A DNA stretch of 64,000 nt. Origin: Cryphonectria parasitica EP155. Taxonomy: Eukaryota; Ascomycota; Sordariomycetes; Diaporthales; Cryphonectriaceae. The stretch is taken from the NCBI RefSeq assembly GCF_011745365.1, contig NW_024468912.1:1860001-1924000 (forward strand), in the 5' to 3' direction. Below the pieces are notes generated by a model, which worked only from the letters and a program-made list of their open reading frames with translations, ran no database searches and had not been told where the DNA came from. This document shows positions 10,801-23,505 of this stretch, one piece after another (the stretch's first letter is position 1; each line of letters opens with the position of its first letter). A program made the position numbers and the translations under genes.

Positions 10801-13800
10801 TTGATTTTAATGTGGGTAAGTGGGCCTATTTGAGGACCTGGAGACGAGCGTGTATTCAGTCCTGCACGATGTTCATGGGACGCAGTTCAGCGTTGTCGCC
10901 CCTGCCCCCGTCATACAATACAAGTTGGGTCCAGGAAAACCTGGCTCGGCCCAACGATGACGTTTGTCGAGTCTTGCGATGGCGGCAGCCGCTGGGAGGG
11001 ATTGCCGCTGGGGGCGTTTCCAGGCAGAGGCAAGGGTCCTTTTTTTTCGTTGTCTTTCTCTATCTTACCCTGCATTTACTGTACAGTACAGTTAAAAAAA
11101 GTAGAAGGGCCCTGGCTGCGGGAGCTTCGGCAATTATCGCAAGGCCGATCAATGGTCTCTCGGTTGATCTCCTCCGAGCTCTCGGATCATTGATTGAATA
11201 CTCTCGTCTTCTTCTGCCTTCTTTTCCTCTTTTGAATCTGTAAAGCCATCATTCAAGTCCAGCCATGTCATGTAAAATAACGTCGACTCTCCGGCAGCTT
11301 TGTCTCATCCTCCAAACTTACGAATATTGACAAGTCAGAATGAATTGTTCTGGCCCATCTGCAGCATGTGAGGGACAGGGAAGAGGCGGAGGAAGTAGGA
11401 CGGGTTGGATGCATGAGGAAACTCGAAGCGCGGGATCTTCAGGATCAATGGCGTCTGGTTGGGCGCTGAGCGAGTAAGGGCAAACCCCGATCCGGCAACA
11501 AGATGGTTCCGCAGGCGGCGGCGGCAGATCAGTTCCCAGTGGATCAGCGCCCTGTCTGTCTAGCCCTAGCCCTGACATGGCCCTAGAAGAGTAGGGACGC
11601 GCCTGTCTTCCAAGGGATCGACGGACTGTAAAGATGGTGGTAGATTACCGGGCTGCCGGTGGTGGCGTTGGGAGGCCGACAGTGGATTTCCGCCTTCTTT
11701 TACGATGACGACATCTCCTTCTTCCTGCGCCTTGTTTGACGTTCCCATGTCCGCCGTGATACATCATTATGGTACAATTATGGGACATACCCCAGCAGGA
11801 CTGTATGCTCCGGGGTTGTCCTTGGGATCTCCTGGTCCACCACGCAAACCTCTCGTCAAACAAGAAGATTCTGGCTCTGATTCAGGCCTGGCAATGTTTA
11901 ATGCTCAGACTCCATCATGTGTAGATCATGACGACTTCTCTTATCGTTTGGGTTTCGATCCTGTACATCGTCACGACAATGGCATCGCCATCCAAACTCA
12001 AACTCAGCCAGCCAGCCCTGTTGGACCTTTTGTACGTGAATCGCCTGCAGAATAAAGCATAGCACCTCGATTTCTCCGGAATAGGCGGGTTCTGAATGAT
12101 TCAGCCCGCTTCAAACCAATGTTCATGCGGGGCGTAAAGTGCACTATGGTAAGCTGAGCAGCCTAGGCCCTCAGCCTCAGCCCCCAAACTTTCCAGCTGC
12201 TTGTCGTTCGTCCGTCGTGCTTGCGTGTGCCCTCTATTCTTTCTGCTTTAGACCTTCATTCTCTTGAGAAAATGCGATTATGGCGTTGCCAACTCCACGC
12301 CACACAACCATACCAAAAAGAGCTGCCGAGGCGCCATTTCCTGCCCATCTAGAAAGCATAGTAGATGGCATGTTTCTGTCGGTGTCGCTAACACGAGTAA
12401 GCGAGAATGCGACCAAGAGCTGATCTCGTCTGGGATAAATCAAAAAGCAAAATAAGGAACCAACGCACTATTGCTATGTACAGTAGACCTCTTGTATTTC
12501 AGCTCTGCCCTGTCAAGGCCTAGTGTGTACAAAGTTTCAAAGTACTGTTACCTCATCAAAGGCCTTTGCAACACGCATCCATGCACGTGGGAAACTCTTT
12601 TTGATCCCTTCGCCTCGTATCCCACCTACGAAAAAGGAGCCTCAAACCCACAAAGTTTGTGCCACGCTAGCAGGTGGCTCCGTGCATGCATGCATGTGTA
12701 AGCTCTCTCTCTCTCTGTGTGTGTGTGTGTGCTGACTGATACTGTTTGTGGCAGTCGCTCAAGACATTTGGTGCGTGGAGTGGCAGCCAGTCACAGAACG
12801 TACCGTGTGATGTATCCAATGGGAGTCCAATCCAGCCCCTTGTCATACTTCCGCCCACGTCGGCTACAGGAATGGGAATTCGTGGCGGGCTGGGCAAAAC
12901 ACACCAGGGAAGTAATTCGCGAAGGATGGGCCCGGAGTAACTCGGAGCTTCGGACGGGGAAAATGCTTCCTCAAGCCTCCATTACAACTCTGTGTCTCTA
13001 ATGTCTCTTTTTTTTTTAAAAGTGCTGCTGCTACTACCGCTACTACTATATTGTGTGATATGTCAGTCTGGATGCCGTAATAACGATGTCCTCGTGACTG
13101 GGTCACATTACCATTCACGTCTCGGTCACAGCAGGTGACCGGATTGCCGCCGGTACCCGGCCGGCACCATACCGTCTTACACACCGCATTCGTTTCCTTC
13201 TGGAAGACATGGTGACGATGACGATGATACTATCATAAGCTCATAAGCTTCCGAGATATTTTCGGCGCCACAACCTAGCACAACCTAGAAAGGTGTCGGA
13301 AGAATGGAGGGAGAAGAAAGAACAGAACAATTTTCATTCTGAAACTAGGTCATGAGTTTGTGGTGGCGGGAATAGGGCCTGGGATTAGATCCGCTGCTCC
13401 GGGTCTGAGACAACCCGGATCCGGCGCTGTAGCCGGGCATGGTCCGCTGTTTCACGGAGGTTACTCCGCCGAGTAGTAGTGATGAACCCATCTCCGAGGA
13501 AGGAGATATCACTTTCATGAAGCTCGCTATGAAATGAATCACATCACAGAAGAAAACCCTACCAAACAGGCGGGTCCCACGATCTGAACTTTGACTTCAA
13601 GGAAACACTACTGATACATTCAGCTGGCGCCGTTCCAGTGATGAAAACCAAATGAGGCCACTTTGCACAAGACGAGAGGTCAGCAGTCTCGTGCCATTAG
13701 AGGCAAGAAAAACACATTCTTTAAATATTCGAACTGAGATATGACAGATCATCACTTCAAAAGGGTGTGCTGCTGACACGAGGCATTCGGACTGCTGATC

Positions 13801-16800
13801 TCCATTCCGGACGACATAAGCTGTGTAACCAGCAGCATCTTTCGCCTAGAATAGTTGCTGACATTTTGCTTAAACAAAATTGCCAGATTTGGGTTGGCAA
13901 AAACGCCGTATTTGTCAGAAAAACGAGGTTAGGATAAACCTCGAGAAGTCTAGATGTTCTATGGGGTCGTGCATATGACCGAGACTTCTGTCTTCCATGA
14001 CGTCCCACGAAACAAAGGCACGGCCTGGACAATTAGGAATTTTGAGGCACGCCTGTGAAGTTCCCTTTCACGATTCAGCTGCCACATCGCGGTCCCCTGA
14101 CTGACTCAACACGGTAAATAAAAGCCAGGGGGGGTGAGGGGGGCAGCCACGGCCAGTACGTATAGGTTGGCGCGCCTGTGGCGTTTGGACCCTCCTCGGA
14201 GAAGCATGTCCGTGGTGCCCTTTAGACATATCTTACCTCATTATCGTCCAAGAAAGGAAGTCTTCCAGTGTCATGATCCCTTCAGAGAGTGTCTCAGCCT
14301 CCACCCTCCTTTTCCTTCTAATCCTCCCTTCTTGTTCCAGCCTCAAAATCCGTCAGGAACCGTCGTTGGATCCGGGGTCTAGACTGGACGACGTCATCGT
14401 CTCTCGGTCGACCTGCCGCAGAAAACCGACCGGTTACTCAGGGTCGCGCAGTGCATGCACCGAGTCTGGCCGCGTCTCTTGGTGTCTCATAATTACTTCT
14501 CATGTAAGGTTGGGTGGCCGCTTGGCGCGCCTGGAAAATCTAGGAAACGCCCCCATCGGAGGAGATTCATGCGAGCCGAGTGAGCCAAAGCCACAACCAG
14601 GGGAGGGCTAAGGAAAGCCTCGTCTGTCTGGCTCTTGGGTAGCAAAGGTGTCGACCTGCGGCTGTCCTGACGATGGTAACCAAGGCACATCTTGGGTCAG
14701 CAAACTGAAACGCTGATTCAGCGGCAGAGAAAGGCCTGATCGTGACAGGAAGCGAGCAGTATCTCGGAGCTCTCTCGACAAGTTTGCAGGACTTTGCACA
14801 CGAATGTTGACATAACGCTGCACATACAGTCTCGCTCTTGTTAGGTGGTCTCGAAACAAAGCTGTGTTTTCAACTCTAGGAAGAATTGGAGAACCAGGCT
14901 GCTCATCTCATGGCCAATACAGTCTGGTATATCATCTCGAGATCTGAGTATTTTTTTCGCGTCGAGTTGATTGCTTGTACGTTTGTAAATACATGAAGGC
15001 TGAAGAATCCTGAAGTGACTTTGGAAATTAGAGGGTGGTAGACTTGCAGGTTTGAACTGCTCTTGAGATTCTAACATCCATTCCTGCCACCCTTCAATGC
15101 ATGTGCTACATGAACCATGATCATGGCCATCTTGTACATATATGGCAGGGTCTGTCATGAACTTCTGTTTGAAATATCATTGACCTGGCCTCGACGAGGC
15201 AATGGCATTGCAGCAGCTTGGGCTGCCGTTGCTTCCCGGGAAGCAGAGGCATTACTCGTCATGCTTACAGTATCTTTCTCTGCTACAGTCGACATGATGT
15301 TGATAGAAACAAGTCATAAACAGGAAGTTTACCAAATTTTGTGGTCCAGGGATTGTCACTCAGCGGCCTCCTTACCCGGATCCGACAAGGACACTGAACA
15401 AATGCCCAATACATCTCGTTCCTTTGCAATGGGCATCAATCACATGTGAGCAGAGACATGTCTTCATGAGAAGGGGTCGGGTAAGTTGGGTGCAGCTTAT
15501 GCTCTTGTTGGCAGCTCGACAGAATCAGATGTGATCCAGACGTAACATCTCTCATTAGCATTCGACAACAATATGTGGCTCTGGGGTTTGTACGTGGCAA
15601 GCAGTGAGGGGAAAAGGCGGATACTTGGAAAAAGTATGATTTATCTGGATAATACTGGTTGAATTCCAAAGGTCATATAGCCAGAAACAGACAACAGTCA
15701 TGGTAATTCACAACCTGATGTAACAGAGGTTCAGAGCATTTGCCCCATTGTGACAACGGGACTGATTATACAGTTTAATGGAAAACATCAAGAGATATGC
15801 CCAGAGAAAAGTTGTGTATCCACAATTGTTGGCTGGAAAATTTAGTTGAAAATCCTCATTACAGAGGATATATTGCAACTTGTAAGCCTCATAGAAGAAG
15901 AAAAACCCATTCTTGGTACTTGCAACACGGGATGCTTGTTTCAGCAATTGTGATGTTCATGTAGATAGACTCTAGAAGGTGGAATGCTTGACAACCAAGG
16001 TTCACTGCTGCAAGAAAACACATTGTCTGAACGTGTAGCTAAGCATCGTTGGGTGATGACTCGAATGGGAGGCGATCGAGGAGATAGGCCATGAGTGCAT
16101 GGCCAAGGCCATCTCAACACAACGTATGGGGAGGGCCGACCACTGTAGAACTGCCTCTACACTCAAGACAATGAGATATCGGGATTTCTGGAGATGCCCT
16201 CACCGCCTTGTCTCCTGTGGCTTGAGATATCACTAGGAAAACGGTATCACCACGATCAACCACGCAGTTCTCAGGCCCTCATCTATATGAAGAGAGACCT
16301 CTGCTGTCAGGCTTTGAAAAGGAATTCATATCTTGATTATTGATTTGTTAAGAACCGCCTCCTCATATATACGTACCAGTACATCTTTTGTAGCTTCAGA
16401 CCAGCTCCATAGTCCCACAGGGAGGCAGAACCATAGACATATCTACGCTTTCCTCTCTCATTTACAACCCCAGGGATGTACTCTTATTCCCCACCCAAGC
16501 AGTACATACTCTACTATACAGGACACCAAATTGAATTCTGCCTTACTCTCATGATATATGCTAGTATAGTAAATAAATGCAAGAACCCAGGCAATGCTTA
16601 GTGGTAATGAGTATTTTCTAAACATGTGAATTAATTGAAATGGAAGAATAAATTTGTTGGAAGAATATGTATTACTTAGGTGGCGAGGTGTGAGAATCGA
16701 TCCTTGGGTATTGTATTTGCCAAGTGAAAGACGAGTTGTCAGGTATACACACTGAGGTTGTGCAAGAGGAAAGAGAATGTCCATTTAGTGGTTCTTACCC

Positions 16801-19294
16801 AGTGTAGGCGAGAGCAGCATACTGTCAGATTAACGATAGAGATGTGATATGTGATGCATATCATCGGCATAGCACATCAAGGTACGTTGGACGCCGTATT
16901 TTTCGCTGATTCTGCCCTCCATCCAGTCAACCCAAGGCAAGGGACAGGTGTCATTGAAAAGATTTAAGACTCCATAGTTTCTGCGACTAAGAGATATTCA
17001 CGTCTCAGGTAAAGAGTCTGGAAGGGCAATGAGTGGCTGGAGTGGTTGTTTCTAGCACAATACTGTTCGGCGCGTCGCAGCCCATAGAATACGGGTCCAT
17101 GGCTACGTAGTAGTGACACCTCATTGCAACTTGCATAGCATGGGGCGCCCACACCAATCACTGCAAGGTGAATAATGACCCGAAGACACATATACGCGCG
17201 TGGAACATGCCGTTTCTTTCATTCTGAACAACATCGCTGCACAACACATCCAAGGGCGAACTGGTGATGTGAAGCAATGTCGAATGATCCAAGTGACAAC
17301 AACTCGTGACATCTGATGCGCACGAGCTCGAGCACGAAGAAAAGAAATGGTGTGCCGGATGGCCACGCCAAGCCGCACATACTACACACTACATGTTATG
17401 TACCGAAAGTTTATCTGGCAGGACCATCTGGTGTGTGTGCTTGGCAGAATGACGAGGGTGGCTGGCTGCCCAGGTGCCCCAATGGTCTACGTGATGAAGG
17501 GAGATAACACCATCCAACCTCTGGACAGGAAAGACAATACACATGTGAAGGCGAGAAGGGGTAGCAATGGCGACTTTCTATCGGCATGGAACCATCACAG
17601 GGTAAGTAATTGGTTCACATCATACCTCGTAGGCCATGAGATCATGATCTACTACTGGTATCCGTGCGAGAGAGGTAAGAAAAAGTTGATCGAATAGCCC
17701 TGTCCTCCTCTCCAGATCAGAGCGCGCAACCCACCACAAAAGGAAGAAAAAATTGCAACGTCGGAAGCCTTTCAGTCTTTCATAGTATGTGAAAGACAAG
17801 AAGAAAAGGCAGGAAGGGAAGGAAAAGAAAGAAAAAACCACAAAAAAAAAAAAAACCGAGCGCTCCGGCCGGGCTATTCCCGTCTGCAGCCCCGCTTATG
17901 GATCAGTGACTACCGGCATCTGCTTGCTGCACAGGGACTAATAGAGTACAGCGGGTCGATTGGTGATTCGTGAAGGTGAGGGGTTGGTTGGAGAGGGGAG
18001 GGCCGAAAAAAAAGAAGAAAAAAAAGCAAGGTGGCCTCAGGTGGCGACGGGGGTTGGACGATCGTTTAAGATTCCAGCATCTTCCCCACCATGCACGCCC
18101 GGTACTGTAGTACAAGAGTCGTTCGCCTCACGAGAGGAGAAGAGGGGAAAGGGGGAGAAAAGCATCTTTCCGCCTTCATTCGTTTCGTTGGCAGTGGATG
18201 CATAGACATGATGCTATAGCCGCCAGCTCCAGTGCTTTTTTGTCTGTGCTGTCACGGCACGGACTGGGGACTCATAGCGAGTAAGGGAGAGCGGCTCTTC
18301 ACCGCCGCCAGAATGCGCGTTGGTGTGAGTGGAGAATTATCCTATTGTGTATGAGAGAAAAGAACAGAGCCAAGGGGGGGTTGAGAAATCTTTTCAAATT
18401 CTGACATTTGGTCTAGTTTCTCGGTTTACCTATTCTGGATACTTGGGTTGCGCTGTGATCGGCAAACCCATGTGTCTCACATGGGGACCCGATGGGATCG
18501 AAAGGCAGTGTCCCCTAAAAGGGGCCACAGATCGGCAGCGTGCATGGCTTCAGGTGATGAGTCTATCATCGAGTTCCATCACGCGTGACGAGGCGGGCGC
18601 AGGCAGGGCGGAAAATGTGCTGCGTTTTTCCTCGGGAAGGAGAATCTAAGACAAGCTTGAACGGGACCTTATCTCCCTCTCTTTTTTTTTCTTCTTCTGT
18701 CTCCCTCCCCTTCCTGAAAGGTTCATGAGACATCTGGCTGAAGCCCACCCTGGTGTGGATGGGATACATAAGGAAGCATCTCATGTGCTCAGCCGTTATC
18801 ACGTCGCATGGCACAGTTCGTCACAGGTGGATGGTCGACCACACAGAGGACAAGAGAGAGAAGAAGGTGGTCACCGAAAATGCTCAGACCACGCAGCCTC
18901 TTTGTTGATCAAGATGGTGGTGGTGATGAGTGACCGAGCCTTGGTACCACCACATGTGAAGAGAAGAGGTCCTAGGCAATAATGCGCCGATGGTTTCGGG
19001 TGGGAAGATTTCCAGTGCCGGTAGCAAATCTCTTGTCCTCGTTCTAGGGCGCAGATCCCATGTTTAAGCTGTGGTCAGTGCTCTGCAGACACTATAGAAC
19101 CCCTGCCGGATAAAAGTACACAGGCTACTATGGACTAATCGGTACCATAGTAGGCCACCAAAGAGGACGAGGTTGCATTGATGAACCGCTGGAGTCAGAA
19201 TCATGACATACCCACACCTGCAGAGACCATCTCATCGTCAGCTCGGGCATCAGACCACACAAGCGCACAAACGGGAAAGGAGATCTCCGCTGAC

Positions 19295-19320
19295 TCCTCC
19301 TCCTCCTCCTCCTCCTCCTC
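19295..19320. repeat. (TCC)n microsatellite
   Basis: A perfect run of TCC trinucleotides, about 26 nt, in the gene-poor region. Confidence 0.9.
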
Positions 19321-20364
19321 TTGTTCTTCTCCTCCGGGATGAGACGTGTCAAGATTAAACCAAAACTTGTGTGGACAACAAACAGATCTCGCTCGGGCTC
19401 TCCTGGCGCGACACGTCAGGCTGTGAAATCCTACACTACAGAAAATCAAGGAAACTTTGGGCTTTGGATGACGAGGTTTAAGGCGGTATCACGATCGAAA
19501 CACAACTAGCGGCAGGAGCCCAAATCAAGGAATAAAACCACACGACAACACAAAAGCGAAACACACACACATACATATTTATACCATAGTACACAGATGC
19601 GCAAGGATCATAGCTCGGACTTGGGTTCTGACCAACCACTCTGTCAATTTTCGGATCCGTAGTTGGTCTGGAATCTCATCGCTATGATGATCAAGAGGAG
19701 AGGAGGCCTGTGGGACGAGCCGTCAGTTGCGAGCCATTCCCGCTCCTTGTACCTTGAGTAACCATAAGTACCTAATGATGCGCCTGGTGTGCACCGACAC
19801 CTGCTGTATAAGTTTTCTGTGTGTGTCTTAAGAGTGAGACCCACTATGTACCCAATTCCACGCCTATTGCAACCCGAAACGTACACGGGTGGAGGTCACT
19901 AGAGGACCCCCCAGTGAGCGCCCGGTTACCCGACAGGTACATGAGTCCCTCCCCCTTCATACTTTGGAGAAGGGCAACCAAAGACCCTACCTGGCTCGCC
20001 TTGCGTCGCTGATCCCGTGGAAAATAAGAAGCGAGCGCGCGAGTGGTCGCACACGCACATGCACATGCAAATCCCGGGCTCTGGTTGAGCCAGACTGTGC
20101 GGTGTGCAGAAATTAACAGACATACTTATATATATATATGCTTTCCCGAGTGCCCCAACGGAACTTTGGCGAGGGACTGTCCACTTCTTCTCCCCTTCTT
20201 ACTACGACTCTACAAGGCCTGACTCATGCCCAGCTCGCTGAAATTTTTAAAGCAAGATATACCACCACACCCTCTCTCCTGCAGAGGGTCTGACTGAGAC
20301 GCCTTGTCAAGCTGCAGATAAGCCCCAGCGACTCCATAAAAAGATCTTTGTCAACTTTTTAAGG

Positions 20365-20387
20365 TCGGCGCTTCTAATCGGCGCTTC
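20365..20387 (+). promoter_or_regulatory. Direct repeat TCGGCGCTTC x2, possible Zn2Cys6 site
   Basis: Two identical 10-mers, TCGGCGCTTC, lie 13 nt apart (20365 and 20378) with a TAA spacer. They are just upstream of a TATA-like tataattata at 20399-20408 and about 200 nt before the ATG at 20587. CGG triplets in direct orientation are a common binding layout for fungal Zn(II)2Cys6 activators. Binding is inferred, not shown. Confidence 0.35.
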
Positions 20388-20586
20388 CGTGGGTCTCTTA
20401 TAATTATATCCACGCCGACGACGCATTTTGTTTTTATTTTAATAATAATAACAAAGAAGGCGACAATACAGGGAAGAAAGAAAAGCAAAGCAGAAAAATC
20501 TTCACGGGAACATCATCTCAACCCTACTTTCCTTCTTGTTTTTTGCTTTCCTTCCCTATCTACTTGCTCAACAACGCAAACAAGCC

Positions 20587-21256
20587 ATGGTTGAAATCAT
20601 GATGTCGGCGCATCAAAGGCCCGCGCTCGGCCACCGTTCTATCACCCGCAAAGCCTCGTTCAGCGACGACGAAGACGCCATCACACCCTGCTCATCACCG
20701 CCACCCGAGCCACAAGACTTGATCGACGCCGTCTCGGCCCAGGAGAAGCCTTCTCCTAAATTCACGCCGAGTAGGAGTGGTTCCACGTCTGGTGCAGCGG
20801 CCTCGTCACGAAAGACATCGACGACGACAACAACACAGGCATGGCACTTTGACCCCACGGCCGGTGAGGCCATGACCGATTCGCAGCTGTGGCTGCGCAT
20901 GCTGGAGATTCAGAGGACCTTCCACTGCTACAACAGCGCGAGGATGAGTGCGGCTCTGCTGGAGCTCGAGATGGGTGTGGATGCCGGTCATCTTGCTCGT
21001 ATGTGCCACCTGCTCGCGCCCCTCCCCTCTTCTCTCTTTCTTCTCTCTGTGCCGACACGGCTCACTCCCTTTCAATGAGATGGGATAATGAAGCTGACAC
21101 TATACCAACACAGCATCAAGGAGCTGTCTTGACCTCATGAATGAGAGCATCTCCGACCTCACTGATGAGGAGAGGCGGAGACTTGCAGATTGGCTGAGCG
21201 AGAACGGCCCGGCGAGGAAGAGAAGTGGGACTTGGAGACGAAGCCTCAATTTCTGA
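20587..21256 (+). CDS. Conserved-looking 184-aa protein of unknown function
   Basis: Exons are 20587-20998 and 21114-21256, separated by a 115-nt intron (gtatgt donor, acacag acceptor); splicing gives 184 residues. The ATG follows a pyrimidine-rich leader typical of fungal promoters. Residues 1-95 are disordered and rich in Ser, Pro and Thr (SFSDDEDAITPCSSPPPEP), with many possible phosphosites. Residues from about 100 onward look folded and helical: DSQLWLRMLEIQRTFHCYNSARM, then after the splice SRSCLDLMNESISDLTDEERRRLADWL. The frame running cleanly across the junction into an amphipathic helix supports the splice model. No catalytic motif, signal peptide or membrane segment is seen. A role as a regulator is only a guess, based on its composition and very long upstream region. 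Confidence 0.72.
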
Positions 21257-22263
21257 AGGAACCAAAAAAAAAAATTGGATGTGACGCTTTTCGAGAGGAA
21301 TATGGATCGTTGTTTTGGAGGAGTTGAAGAAGCTTCTTATGGAAGGGCAGAGACTGATTCAGGACAGCAAGGCGTAATTGGGCAATGGACCAGCAGGATG
21401 GCGTTAGGGTATACCACCACACAAGGCTGCATGATGCAAATAGGGATTAGGATGCTGTTGTTTTCTGGTCCATGCGCGAGGAAAGGCATCTTTGCTTACA
21501 AATTCAGAATGATATCTACATATTGCACCAACCCAATCCTCTTGAATATGGGTGGAAAACGTAAAGGGTAGTCACTCAACAGCACTAATTGGTTATGAGC
21601 CTTTTTCAAGAACGCTGTACTGAAAACAACTTGGCTAGATTTCAATGTATTGATAACTCCATCTATAATGACTTGTTCCTCATACTTATATGTTCATTGA
21701 CCAACAAAGCCGAGTACATAATGGAACGGTGGTCTCAGTAGCACTCACTCCCCTCATAATGTCGTTTTCAATGCTGCCCTGGACACATTTATCTCACTTG
21801 GTAATATGAAATGCTGGTTGCTGTTCACCTCTGGCATATCTCTAGCCTGAATTCATGCATGACCATGTATCAAGGACCAATTCGACTTCACATTCATCAG
21901 CTAGGTAGTTCTGCCTTGCCAAAGATTGATGAGAGAAGTACTATTGTTTGTCCAGCCTGGAATTGCTTCACTTGTACATCTTGCTTGAGGATGCCATGAT
22001 ATCTTGTCGCCCCAAAATTGGTCTTTCCACAAGTACTCCCCTCTCAGCTCAGGGAACCCAAAGTTCAAACTTTCAACTGTGCCTGCCTGCAGGTATTACT
22101 TCTATTATAAGCATGACGTCTTGACAAAACGTTTCTTTTCTCATAATACTTGCCAATTACATGCTGTCACCGCCATTCGGTGATATGCATCATACCCTCT
22201 GACCGAACCCTCCTCCTCCTCTCGCTCAGAACGACGAAGGGATGTATAGCATCGCTGCAACGA
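21257..22263. other. Intergenic, no gene seen
   Basis: About 1 kb between the 3' ends of two convergent genes. Open frames are short and unremarkable. Confidence 0.55.
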
Positions 22264-23505
22264 TCACCTAGGTATCTTCCGTGCCCTCCACGAAGAATGA
22301 GCCTTAGGATCCCACTTCAGCGCCTCCAGGTCCTTCATCTCAGGCACCCCCTCCCCCTTTTCAATCTTCAGCGCCTCGATCGCCTGCTCTGCATAAAGCA
22401 CCGCCTGCCTGTCATACCCCAGCATGTTGAAATTCACCGCAGCCAGCGCATACGCGCCTGCCAGGCAGCAAAACAGCCTCTCGTTCTCGTACAGGCCGAG
22501 AAGGTAGGTGATCAGGCCCGTCGAGGCCTCGGCACTGCCTGGGTCCTGCAGCTTGGCCTCGATCCATCTGATCTCCTGCAGCCTCGTCTCCGAGTCGGCC
22601 ACCTCCTGCTCGGACACGCCGGCGCACTGCTGCTGTCGCTCCTTGTGGGGCGTGAATGGGTCCTCCAGGTGGGACAGCGTGATCTCCTGCCCAGGCTTGA
22701 TGGTCGTCACGGCGGTGGTGATGTGCATGAGTGCCGTCGGGTCGATGTAGAAGACCGCGTTAGGACGGCAGTCGTGGTTCAGCCTGGCAGCCTCGGGGAA
22801 GGAGGCATAATGGCGGCCGTCGTGGTCCTGGTCACCACCAATATCCAAGTGCACTTGTAGGGCGTTGGTGGTGGTGAGAAGGGCGGTGAGGCGTTGCTGC
22901 TCGGGCACGTGGGCCAGCTGGGCCATGAGCAACTCTCTGGTGGCGGCTGGCAAGGCATGGATAGCTGCTTCGAGGAGGGTGTGCTGCTTGGACTGCGGCA
23001 GGTCGTCTCTGAAGGCGTGGTGGACAAGGAGGACGGGCGTGTGCGCCATGATGGGGTCGCCTCGTTTTAGAGTTGAGTCGGCGATGAGGCCGTTGGCTTT
23101 CCCGTCAACACGAACGACATGGAAAGGCAAAAAGTCCATGTCCTCGTTGACAGAGACGTCGTACTCCTGCAGGAGGTCTCCTGCCGCCTTTACTTTCAGG
23201 TAGTTCTCGTGCGTGGTGATCAGGGCGATGCCCCGTCCGCCTGCAAACCCTCTGTTGGCGTAAAGGCAATAATCGCCCTCACACTCATCTCCTGCTCCTC
23301 CTCCCCAGTCATAGCGGCCTGTGAGTTTGTTGACGATCTCAGTGAGGTTCTGCTGTCTCAGAATAGGACAGATGGGATCTGGAGGGCTCAGGCTCCACCA
23401 GCAGACGTCTGAATCGTCAAAGGCGACCTGCTCATGGACGAGGGCATTTACAGGCAAATATGCCCCTAGAGAGGAGAAGCAAATGATAATTCTTCTGAGC
23501 CGCAT
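22264..23505 (-). CDS. SET-domain protein with divergent active site
   Basis: A single-exon gene of 413 residues. It begins with a probable signal peptide or anchor (about residues 4-22), then a Cys-containing region with CEGDYCLYANRGFAGGRG (about 75-92). A SET domain spans roughly 127-280. It has the conserved NHDCRPN motif (243-249) that helps form the S-adenosylmethionine pocket. Two hallmarks differ. The strand normally ending in the catalytic Tyr (ELTISY-type) reads EITLSH here, with His279. The post-SET cysteine cluster (WGFxCxC-type) normally found next is missing; the chain runs from ERQQQ directly to CAGVSEQEV. A helical C-terminal region follows. Most fungal relatives are annotated as SET-domain, SMYD-like proteins. 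Methyltransferase activity is doubtful. A secretory location would be unusual for this enzyme class. Confidence 0.82.
   Translation of the reverse strand: MRLRRIIICFSSLGAYLPVNALVHEQVAFDDSDVCWWSLSPPDPICPILRQQNLTEIVNKLTGRYDWGGGAGDECEGDYCLYANRGFAGGRGIALITTHENYLKVKAAGDLLQEYDVSVNEDMDFLPFHVVRVDGKANGLIADSTLKRGDPIMAHTPVLLVHHAFRDDLPQSKQHTLLEAAIHALPAATRELLMAQLAHVPEQQRLTALLTTTNALQVHLDIGGDQDHDGRHYASFPEAARLNHDCRPNAVFYIDPTALMHITTAVTTIKPGQEITLSHLEDPFTPHKERQQQCAGVSEQEVADSETRLQEIRWIEAKLQDPGSAEASTGLITYLLGLYENERLFCCLAGAYALAAVNFNMLGYDRQAVLYAEQAIEALKIEKGEGVPEMKDLEALKWDPKAHSSWRARKIPR

Larger units (their letters stand above)
7880..20586. other. 12.7-kb gene-poor region
   Basis: I found no supportable protein-coding gene. 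Open frames up to 172 codons exist (for example 10725-11243 and 8136-8807) but they are low-complexity, lack family motifs and often overlap each other on both strands. Visible features are a (GT)n tract at 8576-8594, a CT-then-GT tract at 12703-12731, a TCC array at 19295-19320, purine-rich stretches around 7980-8030, and a more AT-rich block at about 15.4-16.9 kb. No transposase, reverse transcriptase, LTR pair or tRNA was recognised. It may hold long regulatory sequence or non-coding transcripts. Confidence 0.55.

Noticed and set aside
10725..11243. 172-codon open frame in the gene-poor region
   Set aside because: Unstructured composition, no family motif, overlaps other open frames, and no codon bias like the real genes nearby.
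11705..12055. 116-codon frame starting with ATG
   Set aside because: Ser/Pro/Gln-rich with no recognisable domain or supporting splice context. It could be a fragment, but the evidence is too weak.
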